Part shown: piece by piece, positions 1-6,198 of the stretch | Layout: every line of letters begins with the position of its first letter | Numbering within the stretch: the stretch's first letter is position 1 | Assembly (NCBI GenBank): GCA_049965775.1 | Contig: JBMFVX010000081.1 | Coordinates: 1-13,356 of the forward strand | Reading direction: 5' to 3' | DNA length: 13,356 nucleotides | From: JABEVB01 sp049965775 | GTDB lineage: Bacteria; Planctomycetota; Phycisphaerae; WQYP01 | The notes under the pieces: model-generated | What the model saw: the letters and a program-made list of their open reading frames with translations, nothing else | Told to the model about the DNA's origin: nothing | Database searches by the model: none | Made by a program: the position numbers and the translations under genes

Positions 1-327
1 TATCATCGTGATACTTACACAACTACATGTAAGTGCTTATGGCAAAAGAACTTACGGCACTAAGTTAATGGCATTCGGGACAGGCCCCAGAAACGCCGGG
101 AGCGACGCTCTCGCCTGTAAACCGCGGGGTGGCGGCTGGCAAAGAGACTGGACGCTGGTAACGGTGGCGGCGACATACGTGGTCTATAGCTAGGGGGGTA
201 ACCACTGCAAGCCGCCAACGTTGCAAAGGAATTGCAAGTGCTCTTTACCGGGATGGCCTGCATGGGTGTTGCTCTTGGTTCCTTGCGGCATTAGAGTTTA
301 CTGACATTGCTGATGGAGTATAAGCGT
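1..327. other. Upstream region of the GH3 gene, no convincing gene
   Basis: I see no credible coding sequence here; the short open frames match nothing I recognise. Structure is visible. ACTTAC at 13-18 and again at 50-55 can each pair with GTAAGT at 29-34, so two hairpins would be mutually exclusive. ACAGGC (80-85) pairs with GCCTGT (113-118) around an inner hairpin GGGAGC-GAC-GCTCTC (98-112). TTGCAA occurs at 221-226 and 232-237, one helical turn apart, with TGCAA at 205-209. A weak promoter could be TTGCTC (269-274), a 17-nt gap, then TAGAGT (292-297). Whether the hairpins are transcribed is unknown. Confidence 0.4.
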
Positions 328-330
328 ATG
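315..330 (+). promoter_or_regulatory. Ribosome binding site and ATG of the GH3 gene
   Basis: GGAG at 315-318 lies 9 nt before ATG 328-330. The peptide that follows starts M-K-L-Q-Q-L-L-W, a normal signal-peptide n-region. This ATG is in a different frame from the main GH3 reading frame, while the GTG at 443 that opens the main frame has no Shine-Dalgarno. The ribosome site therefore marks the ancestral or real start and indicates a frameshift between 331 and about 358. Confidence 0.6.
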
Positions 331-442
331 AAGTTACAACAACTACTATGGGGCAGGGTATGCGGCGCTGCTGGTACTTTCTCTTGGGGCCGGCATCGCC
401 CAAGCCGGACAATACATTCGGGCCAAACTCACGCCGGCCCAG
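328..442 (+). other. Signal-peptide coding stretch of the GH3 gene, split across two frames
   Basis: From ATG 328 the first frame reads M-K-L-Q-Q-L-L-W and then loses sense. The next frame, continuous with the enzyme, reads A-G-Y-A-A-L-L-V-L-S-L-G-A-G-I-A-Q-A followed by G-Q-Y, a textbook hydrophobic core and AxA cleavage site. Removing one G from GGGG (350-353), or from GGG at 356-358, joins them into one signal peptide and an 844-residue precursor. This is either a sequencing or assembly error in a homopolymer or a real mutation that would block secretion. The upstream extension of the main frame meets TGA at 329-331, so no other in-frame ATG is available. Confidence 0.65.
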
Positions 443-2863
443 GTGGATGCCAAAGCCAATGCCCTGCTCAAAGAGATGACGCTCCGGGAAAAGGTTCGCA
501 TGATGGCCTTTGAAAATATACTTGATGTTCCCGGTGTTCACCGGCTGAACATTCCGACGTTGGTCATGAGCGATGCTTCGTTGGGTGTGCGACGATTCGG
601 TGCGTCAACGGCCTACCCGGCATCGGCGTCGCTGGCCTGCACCTGGGACCGCAAGCTTGCATTTCGCGAAGGCCGACAGATCGGCAGTGATTGCCGGGCG
701 CGAGGCGTGCATGTCATATTCGGCCCGGGAATGAATATTGTGCGTGAGCCCCAAAATGGCCGAAACTTTGAATATCTGGGTGAAGACCCCTATCTGGCCG
801 GACAACTGGCGGCTCCGTGGATACGCGGCGTGCAATCGCAGGGCGTTGCGGCTTGTGCCAAACATTACACGGCCAATGAACAGGAAACCGATCTCATTGA
901 TATCAATGAAATCATCAGCCGTCGGGCCTTGGAAGAAATTTATCTGCCGCCTTTTCGTGCGGCGGTGCGGCAGGGAGATGTATGGACCATCATGGCTGCG
1001 TATGATCAGGTCAATGGCGTGTATTGCACCGCCAGTCAAATTCTGCTGACAGATGTGCTTCGTAAGCGCTGGAGGTTTAAGGGGGTGCTGATGTCTGACT
1101 GGGGCGCGACCCATGCAACGCTCAGACCGTTAGAAGCCGGTATGGATATGGAAATGCACCGGCCGATTTTTTACAACATGCAGACCATTCCGCCGCTGCT
1201 GAAATCCGGCAAACTCAAAATGGCCACTATTGACCAGCATGTGCGCCGGATATTGCGGATGATGGTGGCTATGAATTTTCTTAATCGGCCGCAAGCGAAG
1301 CCGGAGATACCTCTTAACAATCCAAAAAGTGCCTCCGTTGCGCTGCAGGTCGCCTCCGAGGGCACGGTGCTGCTGCGCAACAAAAATAATTTTCTCCCGC
1401 TGAACGCCGCAGCCATAAAACATATTGTTGTGCTGGGGCCGATGGCGTCGCCCGCGGTTACCACCGGCGGCGGCAGCGGTTATGTTATTCCAAACGGCAA
1501 ACCCGTAAGCATGTTGGCGGCGGTGATAAAGGCCGCCGGAGCCAACGCCAAAGTCACTTACATTCCGTACATAGGTCATGGGAAGGCCTATTGGAGTCAG
1601 AAGTATTTTTATGCCCCTGATGGCACACCGGGTGCAGAGGTGACCATTCTGGACAGCGGAGCCACTTCTGTTCCCCCCATGGTGCATGATGTTAAAACTA
1701 TGAATTTAAGCTGGGAACATCCTGGTGAGTTGCCCCGGCATGTAGATACGAACTTTACCGCCCAATGGGTAACCGAGATTAAACCGTCTAAGACCGGCGA
1801 TTACATGCTCAAGTTTTTCTGCAACAATGGCAATGCCGAGGCATTTCTAAATAAGAAAAAAATAATCGAACAATGGCGGCCCCGTCCGGTGATTCCATTT
1901 ATGGATGATTACCGCTTGGTTAAAGGTCAAACCTACCAACTTATCATTAAGCTGCAGGTCAGTGCCGGTCCAGGTGAAATGAAAGTCGGCCTGCATCGCA
2001 TGCGCGATGCGCTTTTGACCAGCGATCAGCGGAAGGAAATTAAATCCGCCGATGCGGTTATTACGTGCGTGGGTTACGGCCCGCGTCTGGAGCACGAGGA
2101 TTTTGACCGCAAATATCATTTATCAGCGGCGCAGGGGCGGTATATAGCCCAAGTCGCCGAACTTAATCCGCATCAGGTGGTGGTGGTCAACGCGGGAGGA
2201 GACATTGCTATGCGGCGCTGGATTCATAAAGTTGCCGGTCTTGTATATGCCTGGTATCCGGGTGAGAACGGCAACACGGCCGTGGCCGATATTATTTTTG
2301 GGAAAATTGATCCCAGCGGTCGGCTGACAGATACATTCGCCCGCAATTGGCGCACGCAACCCGCCTATGGCCATTATCCGGGCCATGACATTTATGGCCT
2401 GCATCCGGAGGTTCATTTCGCGGAAGGCTTTTACGTCGGATACCGCTGGTACGATAAAAAGCATATCGCGCCGCGTTATCCCTTCGGCTACGGATTATCT
2501 TACACGTCCTTTTCGATCGGGGCCTTGCATATTTCAGGCAGCGGGTCAGGAAGGGCACGCACGTTTGACGTTGCCGCGACTGTCACCAATACTGGCCGCC
2601 GCTCGGGCGCGGAAGTTGTGCAGTTGTACATTCGGCCGCAGGAAGACCGGGCCGATCGGTGCGTGCAGACGCTCAAAGGGTTTAGCCGCATAAACCTCAA
2701 GCCTGGCCAAAGCAAAACCGTGACCATGAAATTAAATTGGCGCGACTTTGCTTACTTTGATACCCGGACGGATCAATGGGAGGTTCCCGCCGGCCGGTAT
2801 CAGATTGCCGTTGGCTACAATAGTCGCGATATCGCATCAACGACGATGGTATCGGTAAAGTAG
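443..2863 (+). CDS. Secreted glycoside hydrolase family 3 (beta-glucosidase/xylosidase-like) with PA14 insert
   Basis: Retaining exo-acting glycosidase that releases sugars from non-reducing ends of beta-glucans or xylan fragments, probably in the periplasm or outside the cell. Numbering is from GTG 443 (806 aa); the reconstructed precursor from ATG 328 adds 38 residues. The N-terminal barrel has G-R-N-F-E-Y-L-G-E-D-P-Y, K140-H141 with T-A-N-E-Q-E, and nucleophile D219 in M-S-D-W-G-A. The second domain is interrupted by a PA14 lectin-like module at about 395-520. The acid/base loop has E550 or E552 in L-E-H-E-D-F-D-R. A fibronectin-III-like domain (about 707-803) ends the protein. GTG 443 lacks a ribosome site and is only where the intact frame opens. 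Substrate cannot be told from sequence. No neighbouring sugar-use genes are visible, and the prenyl synthase converges from the other side. Confidence 0.93.
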   Translation: MDAKANALLKEMTLREKVRMMAFENILDVPGVHRLNIPTLVMSDASLGVRRFGASTAYPASASLACTWDRKLAFREGRQIGSDCRARGVHVIFGPGMNIVREPQNGRNFEYLGEDPYLAGQLAAPWIRGVQSQGVAACAKHYTANEQETDLIDINEIISRRALEEIYLPPFRAAVRQGDVWTIMAAYDQVNGVYCTASQILLTDVLRKRWRFKGVLMSDWGATHATLRPLEAGMDMEMHRPIFYNMQTIPPLLKSGKLKMATIDQHVRRILRMMVAMNFLNRPQAKPEIPLNNPKSASVALQVASEGTVLLRNKNNFLPLNAAAIKHIVVLGPMASPAVTTGGGSGYVIPNGKPVSMLAAVIKAAGANAKVTYIPYIGHGKAYWSQKYFYAPDGTPGAEVTILDSGATSVPPMVHDVKTMNLSWEHPGELPRHVDTNFTAQWVTEIKPSKTGDYMLKFFCNNGNAEAFLNKKKIIEQWRPRPVIPFMDDYRLVKGQTYQLIIKLQVSAGPGEMKVGLHRMRDALLTSDQRKEIKSADAVITCVGYGPRLEHEDFDRKYHLSAAQGRYIAQVAELNPHQVVVVNAGGDIAMRRWIHKVAGLVYAWYPGENGNTAVADIIFGKIDPSGRLTDTFARNWRTQPAYGHYPGHDIYGLHPEVHFAEGFYVGYRWYDKKHIAPRYPFGYGLSYTSFSIGALHISGSGSGRARTFDVAATVTNTGRRSGAEVVQLYIRPQEDRADRCVQTLKGFSRINLKPGQSKTVTMKLNWRDFAYFDTRTDQWEVPAGRYQIAVGYNSRDIASTTMVSVK

Positions 2864-3065
2864 ATAATTCTTGAACATCCCCCAGCGGTTATTCACGGGG
2901 CGACTCATTTGAAATTACCGCGTGCGAGTGGCTGTCGGACGCAGCGAGCCGTGGCGCATTGCGGTTGTGCCATTTTTGGCGGGGCAGGCAGTGGGGTGCC
3001 TTTTTAGGCATCTTTGGCCTCCGCTGTGAATTTGATTGTCGTTGGTCTGGGCGATGCCGGCGTTG
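2864..3065. other. Convergent intergenic region, weak terminator candidates only
   Basis: This 202-bp gap separates the 3' ends of the GH3 gene and the prenyl synthase. A small hairpin GTGCC-TTTTTA-GGCAT at 2996-3011 followed by CTTT could end transcription on the plus strand, but the stem is short and includes a G-T pair. GCCA-TTTT-TGGC near 2969-2980 is equally weak. I see no gene. Confidence 0.3.
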
Positions 3066-4004
3066 TTAATGCCCGCGGTCTGCGAGGTAATGGACCAATT
3101 GGGCCAGCGGGGTTGCGGCGGCACCGAGGCGCTTGACCATGGCTTCGGCGATGGCAACCTGCGCGGCGAGGTGGCGGCGGGTTTCGTCCATGCCCAGCAG
3201 GCCGGGATAGGTAAGTTTGCCCGCCTGGGCATCTTTACCGGTGCGCTTGCCCATGGCGGCATCGGAGGCGGTTACGTCGAGCATGTCGTCAACAATCTGA
3301 AAGGCCAGGCCGATAGCGCAGCCCAGTTGATCTACGGTTTGTACAGTTGCATCATCGGCGGCGGCGCTGATGGCTCCCATGCGGCATGCGGCCTTTATAA
3401 GTGCGCCGGTCTTCATGCGATGAATGGTTTGCAACTTAGTAAGGCCTTCGGCCGGATTGGTGAAGGGCTTTTCTTCGGTGGGGTGGCAGGTGTCGAGAAC
3501 CTGGCCGCCAATCATGCCTTGCGGGCCGGTGGCATCGGCAAGTTCTTGAACGAGTCGCACCGCCATGCGGGCGTCGCTTACGCGTGTGGCCAGGAGTTCA
3601 AATGCCAGGGTGTGCATGGCGTCGCCGGCGAGAATGGCGGTGGCCTCACCAAACACTTTATGGTTCGTGGGACGACCACGGCGCAGGTCGTCATCGTCCA
3701 TGGCGGGCAAATCGTCGTGCACGAGTGAAAAGCAGTGGATGAGTTCCAGTGAGCCGGCGGCTGGTAGCGCGGCGGCCATGGTTCCGCCGACGGCTTCGGC
3801 ACACAGAATGGTGAGTGCGGGTCGAATGCGTTTGCCCGGGCCAAGTAGACTGTAGGCAATGGCATCTTTAAGTTGTTTGGGCGTATGGGCAAAAGTATCA
3901 AGCCAGGCCGCGAGATATTGATCGGTAGCTTTGGCGCAGGCGTCGAGACGCTCCGTCATAGTTTGCGAAGTTTGTGTTTGCACGCCAGCCGATCCTGAAG
4001 CCAC
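3066..4004 (-). CDS. ispA: IspA-type polyprenyl (farnesyl/geranylgeranyl) diphosphate synthase
   Basis: Condenses isopentenyl diphosphate with allylic diphosphates (DMAPP, GPP, possibly FPP) to supply quinone, undecaprenyl-carrier and terpenoid synthesis; cytosolic and Mg2+-dependent. The 312-aa all-helical enzyme has G-K-R at 57-59, the first Asp-rich motif from D97 (D-D-L-P-A-M-D-D-D-D-L-R-R-G), the run N-H-K-V-F-G-E-A, K-T-G in mid-protein, and the second Asp-rich motif D-D-M-L-D at 239-243. The first motif has the two-residue insert of bacterial type II FPP synthases and plant-type GGPP synthases, so product length is uncertain. I chose GTG 4004 because GGGGG lies about 8 nt upstream; ATG at residue 16 has no ribosome site but would still leave the whole domain. 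It is divergent from fur. Confidence 0.92.
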   Translation of the reverse strand: MASGSAGVQTQTSQTMTERLDACAKATDQYLAAWLDTFAHTPKQLKDAIAYSLLGPGKRIRPALTILCAEAVGGTMAAALPAAGSLELIHCFSLVHDDLPAMDDDDLRRGRPTNHKVFGEATAILAGDAMHTLAFELLATRVSDARMAVRLVQELADATGPQGMIGGQVLDTCHPTEEKPFTNPAEGLTKLQTIHRMKTGALIKAACRMGAISAAADDATVQTVDQLGCAIGLAFQIVDDMLDVTASDAAMGKRTGKDAQAGKLTYPGLLGMDETRRHLAAQVAIAEAMVKRLGAAATPLAQLVHYLADRGH

Positions 4005-4037
4005 GATTGTTACCCCCGACGAACTCGTTTCAGGCGA

Positions 4038-4043
4038 ATTATA
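4038..4043 (-). promoter_or_regulatory. -10 box for the prenyl synthase
   Basis: The minus strand reads C-G-G-TATAAT-T, a perfect -10 hexamer, with its 3' end 33 nt before the GTG start. That would give a leader of about 27 nt containing the G-rich ribosome site. The -35 region near 4060-4066 (CTTTTG or TTTTGC) is a poor match. Confidence 0.45.
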
Positions 4044-4105
4044 CCGCTAATTTTGGGAAGCAAAAGGCGGACCAATCAATCCTAATTTTTGGGTGTGACA
4101 GATCA

Positions 4106-4140
4106 CTAGCCGGCACTTCTTATCGCGATAAGCCGGTTAG
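4106..4140. promoter_or_regulatory. Long imperfect palindrome between prenyl synthase and fur
   Basis: CTAGCCGGC (4106-4114) pairs with GCCGGTTAG (4132-4140) over 9 positions, one of them G-T. Inside lies TTATCGCGATAA (4120-4131), a perfect 12-bp palindrome that extends to 14 bp with the flanking C and G. Five bases (4115-4119) are unpaired on one side when both stems form. The element sits 102 nt before the prenyl-synthase start and 163 nt before fur, as expected of a shared operator or a strong cruciform. I recognise no named regulator for this motif. Confidence 0.5.
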
Positions 4141-4266
4141 CCATGCTTTCACGCATCAACTTACGACGAAGCGACGCCGCTGTAGCCTTTGGCTCAGCAG
4201 ACCAATACGATTTCATGAAGTTTGGGAGTGCGACAACGCAATTGGCTCGTTGGTTCAGCGATCGGG

Positions 4267-4303
4267 TTGCCGGGATTAGTCCAGCAGCGGATAATTTGAT
4301 GTA
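4267..4303 (+). promoter_or_regulatory. Promoter for fur, predicting a leaderless mRNA
   Basis: TTGCCG (4267-4272), a 17-nt spacer and GATAAT (4290-4295) form a reasonable sigma-70 promoter. Transcription would start at about 4302-4303, which is the A of the fur ATG or the base before it. This fits the lack of any Shine-Dalgarno before that ATG. The same -35 hexamer TTGCCG, also with a 17-nt spacer, is in the candidate gltB promoter. Confidence 0.45.
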
Positions 4304-4731
4304 TGGCAGACCCCGAAGCAGTATTTCGATCATTTTTACATGCCCGGCGGCTGAAGCTCACCAAAGAGCGTGCGGCGATTTTGCGGGCGGCGCCGCGTTT
4401 CAATCGGCCGTTTGAGGCTGAAGAGCTTTTAATTATGCTTCGCGAACTTAATGATCGCGTCAGTAAGGCTACGGTGTATCGCACTCTCAAGCACCTTGTG
4501 GATGCGCAGCTTCTCAAGCAGGTGGTGTTTGGGGCCAACAAGCAATCGCACTATGAATGGGCCGCCGATGGCCGTGGCCACGACCACCTTGTGGATATGG
4601 ACAGCGGCAAGATTGTGCCTTTCAACAACGCCGAGATTGTACGATTGCGCGATGAAATAGCACGAAGTATGGGCTTTTCAGCGGTGAGCCATCGTTTCCA
4701 GATCATTGGCAGGCGCAACGCCAAGCCATAA
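4303..4731 (+). CDS. Fur-family transcriptional regulator, cysteine-free
   Basis: DNA-binding repressor of the Fur/Zur/PerR family, 142 aa. The winged helix includes L-T-K-E-R-A-A-I-L and recognition segment S-K-A-T-V-Y-R-T-L-K-H-L. The dimerisation and metal domain keeps S-H-Y-E, G-H-D-H-L, the D of V-D-M-D-S-G-K, E-I-V-R-L-R-D-E-I-A and S-H-R-F-Q-I-I-G, so the His, Glu and Asp ligands of the regulatory metal site look preserved. The usual CxxC pairs of the structural zinc site are gone: the first reads V-D-M-D-S-G-K and the protein has no cysteine at all. The metal sensed cannot be assigned. It ends 9 nt from the convergent gltD stop. ATG 4303 has no ribosome site and coincides with the predicted transcription start. 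Confidence 0.85.
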   Translation: MADPEAVFRSFLHARRLKLTKERAAILRAAPRFNRPFEAEELLIMLRELNDRVSKATVYRTLKHLVDAQLLKQVVFGANKQSHYEWAADGRGHDHLVDMDSGKIVPFNNAEIVRLRDEIARSMGFSAVSHRFQIIGRRNAKP

Positions 4732-4736
4732 CTTGG
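4721..4736. terminator. Small hairpin between convergent fur and gltD
   Basis: CCAAG (4721-4725) pairs with CTTGG (4732-4736) around a 6-nt loop that contains the fur stop codon. It is symmetrical and could serve both convergent genes, but there is no T-run on either side and the stem is only 5 bp. Confidence 0.2.
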
Positions 4737-4740
4737 TGTG

Positions 4741-6198
4741 TCAGGGTAAGTTAGTCTGGCCCATGAGGAAGCGGTCGCATTCGCGGGCGGCACCGCGGCC
4801 TTCGTTGATGGCCCAAACGACCAGCGATTGGCCGCGGCGGCAGTCGCCGGCGGCAAATACGCCCTCCAGCGAGGTTGCGAAGCGGCCATACTCAGCCTTG
4901 AAGTTAGAGCGGGCATCGGTTTCAAGCTGCATGGCTTTGCCGAGCGTTTCTTCAGGGCCAAGGAAGCCCATGGCCAGGAAAATGAGGTCTGCCGGCCAAT
5001 CCTGCTCGGAGCCTGGCACTTCCTGCATGACCATTTTGCCATTGTTTTTGATCCACTGGACTCGCACGGTTTTGACGCCGCGAAGGCGGCCTTGATCATC
5101 GCCGAGGAACTCTTTGGTGGTGATCGCATAGGTGCGCGGGTCTTGGCCGAAGCGGGCGGCCGCTTCTTCATGGCCGTAATCCACACGGAAAATTTTGGGC
5201 CATTGAGGCCAGGGGTTATCTACCGCGCGGGCTACGGGCGGCTGATCGAGAAGTTCAAAATTGACCAGGCTCTTGCAGCCGTGGCGGAGCGATGTGCCAA
5301 TGCAATCGGTGCCGGTGTCGCCGCCGCCGATGACAATAACGTTTTTGTCTTTGGCGGAAATGAAATGGCCGTCTTTATGTTGCGAATCGAGCAGACTGCG
5401 CGTGTTGGCATGCAGAAACTCCATGGCGAAGTGAATGCCCTTGAGTTGCCGGCCCGGTGCAGAGAGATCGCGCGGTTTGGTCGCGCCGACGGCGAGCACA
5501 ATGGCGTCAAACTGGTTGAGCAGTTCGGAAGCGTCAATGTCGCGGCCGATATGGGTGTTGGTGACGAATTTTACGCCTTCCTGCTCCATGAGTTTAACGC
5601 GGCGATTCACCACCGCCTGCTTGTCGAGCTTCATGTTGGGTATGCCGTACATAAGCAGGCCGCCGATACGATCGGATCGTTCAAAGACAGTTACGAGGTG
5701 TCCGGCTTTGTTAAGCTGGTCGGCGGCGGCGAGGCCGGCTGGCCCCGAGCCGACGACGGCGACTTTTTTGCCGGTGCGCTGCTGGGGCGGGTTGGGCAGT
5801 ACCCAGCCTTGCTGCCATGCATGGTCTATGATGGCGGCTTCAATGCTTTTGATGGTGACGGGCGGCTCGTTGATGCCCAGCACGCATGAGCCTTCGCAGG
5901 GTGCGGGGCAGACACGCCCGGTAAACTCCGGAAAGTTGTTGGTTTTGATGAGGCGGGTATAAGCCTCGTGCCATTGGTTTTTATAGATAAGGTCATTCCA
6001 TTCTGGAATGAGGTTGTTGACGGGGCAGGCGCTGTGGCAAAAAGGAACGCCGCAGTCCATGCAGCGGGCACCTTGCTTACGCAGGCCGTCCGTCGGCATG
6101 TGGTCATGAAACTCATTCCAGTCGAGCACGCGAAGCAGCGGTTGGCGCGCTGCGGGCAGTTCGCGGGGATATTCCATAAAGCCGGTGGGTTTACCCAT
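4741..6198 (-). CDS. gltD: Glutamate synthase (NADPH) small subunit
   Basis: Beta subunit of NADPH-GOGAT: it takes electrons from NADPH through FAD and passes them via iron-sulfur centres to the large subunit, where 2-oxoglutarate becomes glutamate. It is 485 aa, the family's usual size. The N-terminal ferredoxin-like part has C46, C49, C54, C58 and C97, C101, C105. The FAD Rossmann motif G-S-G-P-A-G is at 150-155, the NADPH motif G-G-G-D-T-G at 291-296, and the C-terminal flavin contact A-A-G-D-C-R-R-G follows. I chose ATG 6198 because AGGAGG lies 6 nt upstream and the family start (M-G-K-P-T-G-F-M) begins there; the longer open frame upstream is only the gltB 3' end in another frame. It overlaps gltB by 8 nt, so translation is probably coupled. 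Confidence 0.95.
   Translation of the reverse strand: MGKPTGFMEYPRELPAARQPLLRVLDWNEFHDHMPTDGLRKQGARCMDCGVPFCHSACPVNNLIPEWNDLIYKNQWHEAYTRLIKTNNFPEFTGRVCPAPCEGSCVLGINEPPVTIKSIEAAIIDHAWQQGWVLPNPPQQRTGKKVAVVGSGPAGLAAADQLNKAGHLVTVFERSDRIGGLLMYGIPNMKLDKQAVVNRRVKLMEQEGVKFVTNTHIGRDIDASELLNQFDAIVLAVGATKPRDLSAPGRQLKGIHFAMEFLHANTRSLLDSQHKDGHFISAKDKNVIVIGGGDTGTDCIGTSLRHGCKSLVNFELLDQPPVARAVDNPWPQWPKIFRVDYGHEEAAARFGQDPRTYAITTKEFLGDDQGRLRGVKTVRVQWIKNNGKMVMQEVPGSEQDWPADLIFLAMGFLGPEETLGKAMQLETDARSNFKAEYGRFATSLEGVFAAGDCRRGQSLVVWAINEGRGAARECDRFLMGQTNLP

Noticed and set aside
77..88. GGACAGGC near 79-86 as a possible inverted partner of the IS end GCCTGTCC at 12599
   Set aside because: Only eight bases match and the flanks do not extend the match. 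The spacing would enclose the whole window.
4828..5889. 353-codon open frame on the plus strand opposite gltD
   Set aside because: It is antisense to a well-supported flavoprotein gene, has no recognisable domain and is explained by GC-rich codon bias.
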